Shown: positions 53,741-62,395, counted from the stretch's first letter. The stretch: DNA of 64,000 bases from Limnohabitans sp. Jir72 (GCF_003063575.1 NZ_NESC01000001.1:372001-436000), one strand, 5' to 3'. Made by a program: numbers and translations. The notes: a model not told the origin generated them from the sequence alone.

Positions 53741-54046
53741 TCAGACTGCGGGCGGAAAGCCGACTTTTTGGGGCCACAGATTCACAAACGCGTGCACCGT
53801 GGTGCTGCCGTACAAACCCGCTTTGGTGAAAGGCTCCTCCGCCAGCCAGGCGTGCGCGGCATCGCGGCTGGGGAAGTCGATCACCAACAAACTGCCCAGC
53901 ATGGTTTGGCCGTCGTCGTGGGTGAATGGCCCCGCAAAGGCCATGCGGTCGGCCGCCGCGGCCAAATAAGCCTTGTGCTCAGGCCGCACACGCTGGCGCA
54001 TTTCTGCGTGGTTGGGTTTGTCGATCAGGATGAAGGTAAACAGCAT
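53741..54046 (-). CDS. YciI-family protein
   Basis: The 101-residue ferredoxin-like fold protein (MLFTFILIDKPNHAEMRQRV, RPEHKAYLAAAADRMAFAGP, LVIDFPSRDAAHAWLAEEPF) carries the conserved His-Asp features of the YciI family (RPEH, THDDG). Some relatives are hydrolases or muconolactone isomerase-like. It lies 38 bp after the Bug receptor and 10 bp before Dabb in the same operon. Confidence 0.9.
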   Translation of the reverse strand: MLFTFILIDKPNHAEMRQRVRPEHKAYLAAAADRMAFAGPFTHDDGQTMLGSLLVIDFPSRDAAHAWLAEEPFTKAGLYGSTTVHAFVNLWPQKVGFPPAV

Positions 54047-54084
54047 GTCAAATTTCCATGTTCAAACTGGGGCGGGCGTCTTTG

Positions 54085-55062
54085 TCACTCGGGCTTGACG
54101 CCAGCTTGCTGAGCGACTTTTTGCCAGCGGGCCAATTCTTCTTTGATGTAAGCCGAAAACTGCTCGGGTGTCGTGGCCACGGCCAAAGCGCTGTACTGGG
54201 CAAACTTGTCTTTCACTTCAGCAGACGCCATGACCGTGACCAGCCCCCGGTGCAGGCGCGCAATCACCGGCTTGGGCGTGCCCGCAGGCACCACAATGCC
54301 CTGCCATGAGCTGACATCAAAGCCTGCGAACCCTTGCTCGGCCACCGTGGGCACTTGCGGTGCCGCGCTGGCGCGCTTGTCGGTGGTCACGGCCAAGGCA
54401 CGGGCCTTGCCTCCAGCCACCAAGGGGTAAATGCTCGAAAACGGGTCAAACAAAACCTGGATTTGTCCGCCCACCAAATCGGTGATGGCGGGCGCACTGC
54501 CCTTGTAGGCGATGTGGTTCATCTTGATGCCCGCCAGGCTGTTGAACTGCTCCACCGCCAAATGAATGGAACTGCCCGCTGTGCCGTAATTCAATTTGCC
54601 GGGTTGGCTTTTGGCCAGTTGCACCAACTCAGCCAAGTTCTTGGCAGGCACCCCAGGGTGGACCGTGATGAGCAAGGGCTGCACCGCCACCATGCTGACG
54701 GGGTCAAAGCTGGTCACAGGGTCGTAACCCAGCTTGGCAAACGTGGCCGGGTTGATGCCCAAGGTGCTGATGTTGCCCATGATCAGGGTGTAGCCGTCGG
54801 GCGCTGCGCGGGCACCCCATTCAGCGCCAATGGCACCACTCGCCCCTGCCCGGTTTTCCACCACCACGGGCTGGCCCAACTCGGCGCTGAGCTTGACAGA
54901 CACGGTGCGCGCCACGATGTCGGTCACGCCACCCGGCGGGAACGGGACGATCAGTTTCAGGGGCTTGCTGGGGTAATCGGCCTGAGCCCAGGCCAGCGAT
55001 GAGAGCAAGCTGCACAGAACCAACAACGGCTTGAGCAGACGAGTGGTGATCCATGGCTTCAT
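54085..55062 (-). CDS. Bug-family substrate-binding protein
   Basis: The 325-residue periplasmic receptor has a signal peptide (about residues 1-29, cleaved near AQA-DY) and the Bug motifs IVPFPPGGVTDIVARTVSVK, VVVENRAGASGAIGAEWGAR and HIAYKGSAPAITDLVGGQIQ. It is distinct from the Bug gene at 7236-8201. Its ATG overlaps the stop of the bicupin gene by 4 bp (ATGA). The ligand is likely the carboxylate degraded by the surrounding operon; this is inferred from context. Confidence 0.92.
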   Translation of the reverse strand: MKPWITTRLLKPLLVLCSLLSSLAWAQADYPSKPLKLIVPFPPGGVTDIVARTVSVKLSAELGQPVVVENRAGASGAIGAEWGARAAPDGYTLIMGNISTLGINPATFAKLGYDPVTSFDPVSMVAVQPLLITVHPGVPAKNLAELVQLAKSQPGKLNYGTAGSSIHLAVEQFNSLAGIKMNHIAYKGSAPAITDLVGGQIQVLFDPFSSIYPLVAGGKARALAVTTDKRASAAPQVPTVAEQGFAGFDVSSWQGIVVPAGTPKPVIARLHRGLVTVMASAEVKDKFAQYSALAVATTPEQFSAYIKEELARWQKVAQQAGVKPE

Positions 55063-55799
55063 GCGGCGATCTCCTGGTAGGCCAGCTCTTTGGGCGGGCA
55101 ATGCAAACTCAAAATCGTGGCCCCTTCAGGCCCCGCAGTGCACACGGGCAGCGCTTCATCCCGAGACACAAAAAAGAGCTCCCAAGGTGCCAGCGTTTGG
55201 GTGGGCAAATTCAGCTGCCCCTGCAAGACGAAGACAAAAACGCCATCGCTGGCGGGATGCCGGTCCATGTGAATTTGACCTTGGGGCTGCAGTTGCAAAT
55301 AGCCCACGCCCAGGCCATCGGCTTCGAAGGGGTGCAGCGCCAGTTCTTGCCCAGGCTGAGAGCCGACAGGTGGCGCAGACAAATCAATGGGGCCCACTGT
55401 GAGGTGCCGTTTGGGGCCGCGCACCATGTGTTCACGCGCTTGAGTCGCGGGAATAAAACCCGACTCGCACACAGGCCGAATGGTGAAATACTTGATGCCT
55501 TTGGGGCCTGCAATCAAAGGGCCATAACCGGTGTAGGCCCCGGCGTAATGCACCAACACGCAGTCCAATGCATGCGGGCCAATCTGCCCGTCGCCCTCGA
55601 CAAACACTTGGAATTGGTTTTGCCGATGGAAATGCGCCTCGAGCGTAGCGTGAGGCGGTTGCTCAATCAAGGAAGCCGTTGGGGACAGCACAGGGTCTTC
55701 ACCCGCCTCCAGCCATTCAGACTTGTAGAAATGCTCGACCATCTTGGGCAGCTGCCGCCGCTTGCTCACCCCATGGGCTCGGGTTCCTATGGCAATCAT
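55059..55799 (-). CDS. Bicupin-like protein
   Basis: The 246-residue protein has two beta-barrel halves. The first holds the cupin-like HATLEAHFHRQNQFQVFVEG and the second has GQIHMDRHPASDGVFVFVLQ and LAPWELFFVSRDEALPV. Metal ligands in half one (HFHRQNQF) look complete; half two keeps only part. It may be a dioxygenase or isomerase. The ATG at 55799 is preferred over a longer frame since MIAIGTRAHGVSKRRQLPKM starts the folded part. It is the first gene of the operon. Confidence 0.75.
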   Translation of the reverse strand: MIAIGTRAHGVSKRRQLPKMVEHFYKSEWLEAGEDPVLSPTASLIEQPPHATLEAHFHRQNQFQVFVEGDGQIGPHALDCVLVHYAGAYTGYGPLIAGPKGIKYFTIRPVCESGFIPATQAREHMVRGPKRHLTVGPIDLSAPPVGSQPGQELALHPFEADGLGVGYLQLQPQGQIHMDRHPASDGVFVFVLQGQLNLPTQTLAPWELFFVSRDEALPVCTAGPEGATILSLHCPPKELAYQEIAA

Positions 55800-56018
55800 C
55801 GAATACTCCTGGGCATTGAAGCGCTCAGTGTGGCGACAGACCTGACATCCATCAAGAATGCCATGTCTTGTGGGGGACTTCGCTTGACATCGCTGGGCCA
55901 AGAGCACAACGACGCCCTCTGCACGCGGACGTGATGATGGCCTTGCACGCCAAGCCCCCTAAAATCGGCGCAGGTCTGCAGCTCGCTGTTCGAGCAAGAC
56001 AACACCTGAAGCTTCACC

Positions 56019-56918
56019 ATGTCCACCCCCACGGGCCACAGCGCCGCCACACACACTGCCCCCGCCAGCTCGGTGCTGGAATTTGCCAACGCCCTGTGGC
56101 GCGTGCGTCGGCCCAAGCCCTTTGTGCTGGTGATTGAAGGTGAAGTCGGCCATGAAAGCACCGAGCCCAGCGACTACTTGCACGACCAACTCCTTTTGCC
56201 CGAATGGCGCGAAGCCTTTTACCAATTGGTCGATGACACAGGCTTGGTCGTCTGCCTGAATTCGCACACCCAACACCCCACCTACCGCGATGTGCGTGGG
56301 CGCTCCAGCAAAGGCCGGCTGAGCCAAGGCGAGTATTACCACCACGACGGCTGCACAGGCCCCGTCAAACCACGCTTTGTCGAAATCCGCTGCCCCATCC
56401 AGCCGCAAACACGCGGCGTGGCCACCGCCGTGGCACCGCACCGCGATGTGGTCAAAGCCATGGTGCAAGTGCTGCCCGCAGAGTTGGCCGCCACGACAGC
56501 ATTGGCCACGCAAGACATGAGCCTCGAAACCCTGAGCCAAATGGACGACGAAGCGCTAGACCACTTGCAAGGCCTCATCACGCGCACCGTGCGCAAGAAG
56601 CTCAACGCCGAAGGCGCACGCAGCTACTTCCGCCAAGTGGATGCTGCCGCCAATGCCTACTTTGAACCTTGGGCCTTGGGCGAAAGCCGCTTCATCGCCA
56701 ACGCCAACAGTGGCATCACCATGCAACACCGCCGCGCCTACCAAGCCCCTCACAACGGCGGCGTGGCCAACGGCCACTTGGTCAAGCGCTGGACCCATGA
56801 AGAGTTGCTGCTGCCCGGCCAAGTAGTGGACCAAGCCTTGATTGCTGCGCTGTGCAGCGAAGAAGGTGATGAGGTGGATGGGGAGCGGGCTGAGGGGTGT
56901 TACCTCGGGGCGCATTGA
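56019..56918 (+). CDS. Putative Fe(II)/2-oxoglutarate-dependent oxygenase (TauD/TfdA-like)
   Basis: The product is 299 residues. A possible HxD ligand pair is H108-x-D110 in EYYHHDGCTGP. A third ligand could be H237 in SGITMQHRRAYQ, followed by GHLVKRWTHEEL, where the Arg would bind oxoglutarate as in the TauD/TfdA family. Overall similarity is weak, so this is a fold-level guess. The last 13 residues are encoded by a 45-bp repeat also present at 60510-60554, so the natural C-terminus may have been altered. It diverges from the bicupin operon. Confidence 0.55.
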   Translation: MSTPTGHSAATHTAPASSVLEFANALWRVRRPKPFVLVIEGEVGHESTEPSDYLHDQLLLPEWREAFYQLVDDTGLVVCLNSHTQHPTYRDVRGRSSKGRLSQGEYYHHDGCTGPVKPRFVEIRCPIQPQTRGVATAVAPHRDVVKAMVQVLPAELAATTALATQDMSLETLSQMDDEALDHLQGLITRTVRKKLNAEGARSYFRQVDAAANAYFEPWALGESRFIANANSGITMQHRRAYQAPHNGGVANGHLVKRWTHEELLLPGQVVDQALIAALCSEEGDEVDGERAEGCYLGAH

Positions 56919-56920
56919 GC
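56876..56920 (+). repeat. 45-bp dispersed repeat, copy 1 (inside a CDS)
   Basis: The sequence from GGATGGGGAGCGGGCTGAGG to CGGGGCGCATTGAGC matches 60510-60554 at 43 of 45 positions. It supplies the last 13 codons and the TGA stop of the putative oxygenase gene. Confidence 0.85.
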
Positions 56921-57015
56921 AGCTGTTCGGCGCGTTGCCTTTTGCAGCACAAGTGACAGTTCTGCAGGCCACGCGTGCATAAAGTGCATGCTATTGACCC
57001 ATCGAAAGAGCATCC

Positions 57016-57798
57016 ATGTCGAACGCATCAACCACAGCACCAGCCCCAGCGCACACCCAAGACGATCCTGTTTGGCAAGCCAAGGTGCACTTGGCCGCCG
57101 CTTTGCGTTTGGCGGTGCTGCACGACTTTGATGAGGGCATCGACAACCACTTCACCGTCGCCGTGCCGGGCCGTGAAGACCAATACCTGATTTCGCCCTT
57201 TGGCGTGCACTGGTCCGAAGCCAAAGCCAGCACCATGATGGTGTTCAACGAAGCGGGCGAAACGCTGGAAGGCACGGGTTTGGTAGAACTGTCGGCGCAG
57301 TCGATCCACGCCCCGGTGCACCGATTGACTGGAGCCAAAGTGGTGCTGCACACCCACCAGCCTTGGGCACTGGCTTTGAACATGCTCAAAGCCAACCGTT
57401 TGCTGCCAGCCACCCAAACAGCGGCGTTCTTTGATGGCGCCATCGCCTACGACGACCACTACACCGGGCTGGCCGCAGAATTGTCGGAGGGTGAGCGCCT
57501 GTCGCAGCTCATGAGCGGTGGCAAAACCGTGCTCTTCATGAAAAACCATGGCGTGATGACGGTTGGCGACACCGTGGCACAAGCCTACCGCAGGCTCTAC
57601 AAACTGGAAAAAGCCTGCCGCACCCAGGTGCTGGCCATGGGCACAGGCCAGCCCCTGAACGTGCTGACCGAATCCGTGATCCAGCGCATCAAAAACCCGA
57701 GCCCCCTAGACCGTCACCCCCGAAGCGAACGAGAGCGCCTGTTTTTTGAAGCCATGATGCGGGTGGTCGACCGGGTGAACCCGGGTTATGCCGATTGA
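57016..57798 (+). CDS. Class II aldolase/adducin-family protein
   Basis: The 260-residue protein has the class II aldolase fold: a zinc site with HTHQPWALALN near residue 113, the acidic IDNHFTVAVPG, and KNHGVMTVGDTVAQAYRRLY with the third His. Members cleave or decarboxylate sugar-type or aromatic hydroxy acids. It follows the putative oxygenase by 97 bp on the same strand and faces away from the bicupin/Bug operon. These genes may form one catabolic pathway; this is inferred from arrangement. Confidence 0.88.
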   Translation: MSNASTTAPAPAHTQDDPVWQAKVHLAAALRLAVLHDFDEGIDNHFTVAVPGREDQYLISPFGVHWSEAKASTMMVFNEAGETLEGTGLVELSAQSIHAPVHRLTGAKVVLHTHQPWALALNMLKANRLLPATQTAAFFDGAIAYDDHYTGLAAELSEGERLSQLMSGGKTVLFMKNHGVMTVGDTVAQAYRRLYKLEKACRTQVLAMGTGQPLNVLTESVIQRIKNPSPLDRHPRSERERLFFEAMMRVVDRVNPGYAD

Positions 57799-57844
57799 GC
57801 CTGGCAGCGGCAAGTAGCATCCAACAAGCCCCGATGTTGGGTGG

Positions 57845-58252
57845 CTAAAGCGGCGCCGCCCCATCCATCAGCGCCTTGCCGCCAGCGGCTGCGGCCGCGC
57901 TGACGCAGGTCCCCCAGGCCACGTCCATCACCGACAAGCCCATCGGCCACTGCTTGAGCGTCGCCAGGTTCGTGAGGTCATAGGTGGCGTAGGCAAAAAA
58001 GCCAAACAACGCCGCCATGCCCATGGTCTTGCCCCAGCCCGGGGCGGGACCGGCAGGCAGCACCGCAAACACCACCAGTCCGATCCCGAACAGCGCGTAA
58101 AAAAGCACTGCCGCTGACATGTTGGGTTTGTCGGTCATCAGGTGACCGATGCCTTGTTGGTAGATTGGCTTGGCGATGATGCCCAGCCAAAGCAAGTCCA
58201 GTCCCACCATCACGATCAGGGTGCCGAAATAAGCAGCGAGGTGTCTTTTCAT
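57845..58252 (-). CDS. DUF2177 family membrane protein
   Basis: The 135-residue protein has four hydrophobic segments (YFGTLIVMVGLDLLWLGIIA, VLFYALFGIGLVVFAVLPAG, MGMAALFGFFAYATYDLTNL, VAWGTCVSAAAAAGGKALM) and the DUF2177 signature YDLTNLATLKQWP. Function is unknown. The ATG at 58252 is chosen because MKRHLAAYF is the normal N-terminus. It follows the PNPOx-like gene by 28 bp. Confidence 0.88.
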   Translation of the reverse strand: MKRHLAAYFGTLIVMVGLDLLWLGIIAKPIYQQGIGHLMTDKPNMSAAVLFYALFGIGLVVFAVLPAGPAPGWGKTMGMAALFGFFAYATYDLTNLATLKQWPMGLSVMDVAWGTCVSAAAAAGGKALMDGAAPL

Positions 58253-58280
58253 GTTGGCGTTGGTGGCGCTGCCGCCCGTT

Positions 58281-58781
58281 TTAAGCCGACAAGTTGGTGA
58301 GCGACCCATGCTCGCCCAGCCCCACGGGCTTGCCCGCGATGACGGAGGCGATCATCCCTAAGGCCCGCACCATCTTGCTGCTGGGTCCATCCCAGTAGTC
58401 GGCCCTGTTCGGAATGAACTTCAGCAGCGCCAAGTTGCTGGAGTCCGGGCCGTCGGGAAACCAAGGCTTCGCGATGACGGTCCACAACTGTTGGATGCGC
58501 GCACGGTCGGTATCGATTTCAGCGTGGCCCGACAGCGACACATAAGCGCCTTGGTCCCTGTCCGTGTAACTGAGATTGACCACACGCAAATGGTCGACTT
58601 TTGCAGATTGCACATCGGTGAAGAACCACAGCGCGCCTTGGGCGTCCATTTCGAGGGTGGTCATTGGGCGGCTGGCCAAGGCGCCGTCGTCGTCCAAATT
58701 GGTCATCATGGCGACCGGGATGTTTTTGATCAGCTTGCTGACATGGGTGAGTTCGGCATTGGTCTGGGTTGCGATTTTCAT
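58281..58781 (-). CDS. Pyridoxamine 5'-phosphate oxidase-like general stress protein
   Basis: The 166-residue split-barrel flavoprotein resembles general stress protein 26: PVAMMTNLDDDGALASRPMT, GALWFFTDVQSAKVDHLRVV, LSYTDRDQGAYVSLSGHAEI and LALLKFIPNRADYWDGPSSK. Such proteins bind FMN or F420/PLP-like cofactors and appear in stress regulons. It lies upstream of DUF2177 in a probable stress operon that also holds a fasciclin remnant. Confidence 0.88.
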   Translation of the reverse strand: MKIATQTNAELTHVSKLIKNIPVAMMTNLDDDGALASRPMTTLEMDAQGALWFFTDVQSAKVDHLRVVNLSYTDRDQGAYVSLSGHAEIDTDRARIQQLWTVIAKPWFPDGPDSSNLALLKFIPNRADYWDGPSSKMVRALGMIASVIAGKPVGLGEHGSLTNLSA

Positions 58782-58853
58782 GGGTGGCCTCAGGGTGAAG
58801 GTTTTGTGAGTGAGCTGTGGGCGACGCGTTGCAGGCTGCCCATCGCGCGGCGC

Positions 58854-59000
58854 TTACTTGGGCAATGACTTGAGCAATGACTTGGGCATCAAGACGGTGT
58901 CGATGGCATGGATCACGCCGTTGTCGGCTGTCACATCGGCGGCCACAATGTCTTTGGCCTGTTCGGCGAGGGCCGCGATGAGCCATGTTTTCGTGTTCAT
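58854..59000 (-). pseudogene. Fasciclin (FAS1) domain remnant
   Basis: The 48-residue frame ends in IVAADVTADNGVIHAIDTVL followed by MPK. This is the C-terminal H2 box of a FAS1 domain. The ~110 residues that normally precede it are missing, and no other frame upstream supplies them. ATG 59000 begins MNTKTWLIAALAEQAKD, which is not FAS1-like. It is probably a deletion relic rather than a functional adhesion protein. Confidence 0.65.
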
Positions 59001-59403
59001 CAAATTTTCTTTCGGTTGGGTTGATGCCGCGTCCCGATAACGGTGTGCCCTGCAAGGTGGGATATGTGCTGGATTTGCGGCAAGCACCCAACTTAGCGAT
59101 TGGCGTGCGGCCGGTCTGTCTGTTGGCACGCAAAGAGCGGCTGGACGCCACGCCAACATGACTGAACCCCAATGGGGTGTGAATCAGCAAATGAAAGGCC
59201 TGTTGACTGCACAGCGTCAATTGCCAGTCCCGGGTCAATGGCAGCAGGATTTGGTCGGCGTCATTCTCAAAGGCGACGGTGCCCGCTTGTTTTACGGGCC
59301 ATGCAAAGGTTGGGATGGGTCTTGCAATCCCCTTTTTCACCACTATGTAAATAGTTGACAGCAATTTCTGTTGCCTTCTTTTCACATTGATTCAAAAATT
59401 CCT
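59001..59403. other. 403-bp stretch without a supported gene
   Basis: Between the fasciclin remnant and the Old Yellow Enzyme gene I find no recognisable coding region. A 66-codon plus-strand frame (59158-59358) has no known motif. The last 70 bp are AT-rich (for example GTAAATAGTTGACAGCAATT at about 59345) and plausibly hold the promoter of the reductase gene. The stretch may include the missing part of the fasciclin locus in decayed form. Confidence 0.4.
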
Positions 59404-60459
59404 ATGCTGTTTAGCCCTCTTCAAATCGGCTCCGTTTCCCTCGCCAACCGCATGCTCATGGCACCACTGACCCGTGCGCGTGCCAGTGCCGGGCATTTGC
59501 CCAATGCACTCATGGCCGAGTACTACGCGCAGCGCGCCAGCGCCGGGCTGATCATCACCGAGTGCACCATGATTGCCGAGAACACCTCGGCCTTTGTCAA
59601 CGAACCCGGCATTTACAACGCCGCACAAATCGAAGCCTGGAAAGAAACCACCGCCGCTGTGCACGCCAAGGGCGGCAAAATCTTCATGCAAATCTGGCAC
59701 GCTGGCCGCGCCGCTCACCCAGCCAACAACGACGGCGCACCGATTGTTTCGTCCAGCACCCTGCCGCTCAAGGGCGATGCCCACACCGCGCAAGGCACTC
59801 TGCCTCAAGCCACGCCCCACGCCTTGCTGGAAAGCGAAATTGCCCCCATCGTTGAAGCCTTTGCACAGGCTGCCAAAAACGCCATCGCCGCAGGTTTTGA
59901 CGGCGTGGAAGTCCACGGTGCCAACGGCTACTTGATTGACCAATTTCTGCGCGACAGCGCCAACCAGCGCAGTGACGGCTACGGCGGCTCTCTGGCGCAT
60001 CGCGCACGCTTCCTGTTTGAAGTGTTGACCGCCGTGTGTGCCGCCATCGGCAGCGACCGCGTGGGCCTGCGCCTGTCGCCGCTCAACAGCTACAACGACA
60101 TGAAAGACAGCGACCCGCTGGCCTGGACAGCCTACCTGGCCGAGCAACTCAACCGCTTTGATTTGGCCTACTTGCACATCATGCGGGCCGACTTTTTTGG
60201 CCTACAAAAAGCCGATGTGATGCCTGTTGCCCGCGCCCACTACAAAGGCGTGCTGATTGGCAACATGGGTTACACCCCAGACGAAGCCGAGACCGCCATC
60301 ACAGAAGGCAAGCTGGATGCCGTCGCCTTTGGCACGGGCTTCCTCGCCAACCCAGACTTCCCCGCCCGTGTCAAAGCAGGTGCTGCCATGAACGTACCCG
60401 ACCAAAGCACCTTTTACACCCCAGGTGCCAAGGGCTACACCGATTACCCGACGCTGTAA
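59404..60459 (+). CDS. Old Yellow Enzyme-family alkene reductase
   Basis: The 351-residue FMN TIM-barrel enzyme reduces activated C=C bonds with NAD(P)H. Motifs: MLFSPLQIGSVSLANRMLMA with PLTRARA, GGKIFMQIWHAGRAAHP, the substrate-binding pair in GVEVHGANGYLIDQFLRDSA, NQRSDGYGGS, and FGTGFLANPDFPARV. It is of the classical NemA/OYE type. ATG 59404 gives the typical start. A bidirectional terminator follows. Confidence 0.94.
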   Translation: MLFSPLQIGSVSLANRMLMAPLTRARASAGHLPNALMAEYYAQRASAGLIITECTMIAENTSAFVNEPGIYNAAQIEAWKETTAAVHAKGGKIFMQIWHAGRAAHPANNDGAPIVSSSTLPLKGDAHTAQGTLPQATPHALLESEIAPIVEAFAQAAKNAIAAGFDGVEVHGANGYLIDQFLRDSANQRSDGYGGSLAHRARFLFEVLTAVCAAIGSDRVGLRLSPLNSYNDMKDSDPLAWTAYLAEQLNRFDLAYLHIMRADFFGLQKADVMPVARAHYKGVLIGNMGYTPDEAETAITEGKLDAVAFGTGFLANPDFPARVKAGAAMNVPDQSTFYTPGAKGYTDYPTL

Positions 60460-60475
60460 TCAACGCTGGTGAAAA

Positions 60476-60505
60476 AAAGCCCGAACTGGCAACAGTTCGG
60501 GCTTT
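60476..60505. terminator. Bidirectional Rho-independent terminator
   Basis: AAAGCCCGAACTG (60476-60488) and CAGTTCGGGCTTT (60493-60505) form a perfect 13-bp stem with a GCAA tetraloop, with A-run and T-run on the two sides. It serves the reductase gene and the convergent DUF2130 gene. Confidence 0.9.
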
Positions 60506-60509
60506 AAGC

Positions 60510-60554
60510 GGATGGGGAGCGGGCTGAAGGCTGTTACCTCGGGGCGCATTGAGC
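60510..60554 (+). repeat. 45-bp dispersed repeat, copy 2 (intergenic)
   Basis: This is the second copy of the element at 56876-56920, differing at two positions. It lies between the terminator and the DUF2130 stop codon. Confidence 0.85.
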
Positions 60555-60560
60555 GCCGTC

Positions 60561-61973
60561 TCAGTCGGGGGTGTTCCCCGGCAACTCTGCAAACTTGGCC
60601 GCCATCGTGGGGTTGCCTCGGGTGAGCTTCTTGATCGTCAAGTCGTCGGCCTTGTCGTTGGCCAGGCGCAGATTGTTGGCCGACTTGTGCAGCGCTTCCT
60701 TGGTTTTTTCCAGGTCCTTGATGGCTTCGTCAATGCGCCGAATAGCTTCTTCAAAACCCTCAGAGGCCAAACGCCAATTGCGGCCAAACGCCGTCTTGAA
60801 TTCGTCCAGCTGGGTTTCAAACTTGGTGATGTCCACGTTCTGCGAGCGCACCAAGGCCAGCTCAGACTTGTACCTCATCGCGTTCAAAGCCGCATTGCGC
60901 AACAGCGTGATCAGGGGCACAAAGAACTGCGGCCGCACCACGTACATCTTGGCGTAGCGGTGCGACACATCAACGATGCCGCTGTTGTACAACTCGCTCT
61001 CCGGCTCCAGCAGGGACACCAGCACCGCGTACTCGCACGCTTTTTCCGTGCGGTCCTTGTCCAGCTCTTTCAGAAAATCATCGTTCCGCTTTTTGGTGGC
61101 CGTCTCGTCGCTTTCGTTCTTCATCTCAAACATGATGGAGACGATCTCGGCACCCGACTCGTCTGAGTCCCGAAAAATGTAGTCACCCTTGCTGCCGTTG
61201 CGGGCGTCGTTGTCTTTCTCAAAATGCGCCCGTTGAAAGGCGGCTGCGCGGATGCGGTTGAACTCGATCTCGCAGTGCTGCTCTAGGGTTTCACCCACCA
61301 TCTTGGTCGACAGCCGCGCCTTCATGTCCCGCAGGCGCGCAATCTCGCCATCACGGTCGCGCAGCTGCAAGGCGAATTGCTCCTTGATGGCTTTCTCTTC
61401 CAGCTGATTTTTCACGGCAATGAGGTTGAGGTCATTTTTCAAGCCATCGCGCTCCCGGGCGACCACACCCACGGCCTCGTTCACAGCCAGCTGGCGCGCT
61501 GTCTCGGTGGCCGCCAGCTTGGCTTGCAGCGCCTGAATTTCGGCGTCCTTTTTGGCAGCCTCGGCCTGCAGCGCATGGGCCAGCTTGGCCTCGGCCAACT
61601 GAGCTGCCGCATGGCTGCTGTTGCGCGCCCACTCCTGTTCGGTCTTCAGCTCGTTGGCCAACTGATCACGCTCTTTGCTCACCGTGCCCAAAGCCTCCGA
61701 CACCGCCAGCTTGCGCGCCACCTCGCCCGCGTCGAGCTGGGCTTTCAGCGCCTGAATCTCCGTGTCTTTGGCCGCCGCTGTTTTTTGCAGCGCATTGGTG
61801 ACATTGGCCTCGGCCAAAGCAATCGCGCCCTGCTTTTCCCGCTCGGCCAGCTCCAGCCGCTCGTGCAACTGCCTTTCAAAATCGCCATCACGCACCTGCT
61901 TGAGGATGTCGGCATACCCAGCCTCGTCGATCTTGAAGGCTTTGTGGCAGTGGGGGCAGATGATTTCGTGCAT
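60561..61973 (-). CDS. DUF2130 domain protein
   Basis: The 470-residue protein begins with a zinc-ribbon-like [16 protein letters not shown] long coiled-coil with two related halves ([13 protein letters not shown] and [13 protein letters not shown]) covers about residues 35-200. The DUF2130 nuclease-like domain follows ([51 protein letters not shown]). The D...E-K arrangement resembles restriction-endonuclease folds; biological role is unknown, but the family is frequent in accessory or defence-associated regions. ATG 61973. Confidence 0.88.
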   Translation of the reverse strand: MHEIICPHCHKAFKIDEAGYADILKQVRDGDFERQLHERLELAEREKQGAIALAEANVTNALQKTAAAKDTEIQALKAQLDAGEVARKLAVSEALGTVSKERDQLANELKTEQEWARNSSHAAAQLAEAKLAHALQAEAAKKDAEIQALQAKLAATETARQLAVNEAVGVVARERDGLKNDLNLIAVKNQLEEKAIKEQFALQLRDRDGEIARLRDMKARLSTKMVGETLEQHCEIEFNRIRAAAFQRAHFEKDNDARNGSKGDYIFRDSDESGAEIVSIMFEMKNESDETATKKRNDDFLKELDKDRTEKACEYAVLVSLLEPESELYNSGIVDVSHRYAKMYVVRPQFFVPLITLLRNAALNAMRYKSELALVRSQNVDITKFETQLDEFKTAFGRNWRLASEGFEEAIRRIDEAIKDLEKTKEALHKSANNLRLANDKADDLTIKKLTRGNPTMAAKFAELPGNTPD

Positions 61974-62006
61974 GGGGAATAAACCTTTCCTTGTTAATTG
62001 GGCTGG

Positions 62007-62112
62007 CATCAAATACCCAGCAAGCACCCGAAGATCTATAAACCATTGATTTATATATATTTTTTCAAAAAGGCTTGATCACCCAGACCAATTCCATCAA
62101 ATACCCAGCAAG
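62007..62112. repeat. 18-bp direct repeat flanking an AT-rich spacer
   Basis: CATCAAATACCCAGCAAG occurs at 62007-62024 and again, identical, at 62095-62112. The 70 bp between contain TTTATATATATTTTTTC, markedly AT-richer than the surroundings. The pair lies next to decayed gene fragments and may mark a past insertion or excision. Confidence 0.8.
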
Positions 62113-62117
62113 TAAAT

Positions 62118-62372
62118 TCAAGCCCAGCTTGGAAGGTAACGCCGAGTCTTTGGCGGCGCAGTCGGATCTTGCAAGCGAATAACACCGGCACCCAGTGCCT
62201 CTTTGATCAGCCTTGACGCGGTAGCGCTGTTTTTGGCGTCGATGCCAAAGCGATCCCTCAAGGTTGTGTTGGTCATGAACTCACGCTCTACGTAGCGCAA
62301 GCAGGCATGCAAGTACACCGCCCGCACGCGGTCGGCTTGCTCCATCTTCGTCAAGGTCCGAGGCGCAAACAA
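62118..62372 (-). pseudogene. C-terminal fragment of a COG2865-type ATP-binding/DNA-binding protein
   Basis: The frame encodes AVYLHACLRYVEREFMTNTT, LRDRFGIDAKNSATASRLIK and DPTAPPKTRRYLPSWA. This looks like the winged-helix C-terminus of large AlbA_2/RecG-like (COG2865) proteins, which often sit inside type I restriction loci. Only about 84 residues remain, beginning with TTG, and a TAA lies in frame 33 bp further upstream. I regard it as the tail of a deleted gene. Confidence 0.6.
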
Positions 62373-62395
62373 GGTGCTTCGAGTGGAGTCGCCCG

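Noticed and set aside
59158-59358. 66-codon plus-strand frame starting MTEPQWGVNQQMKGLL
   Set aside because: No recognisable motif, no good ribosome-binding site, and it lies in a region that looks decayed; not strong enough to call a gene.
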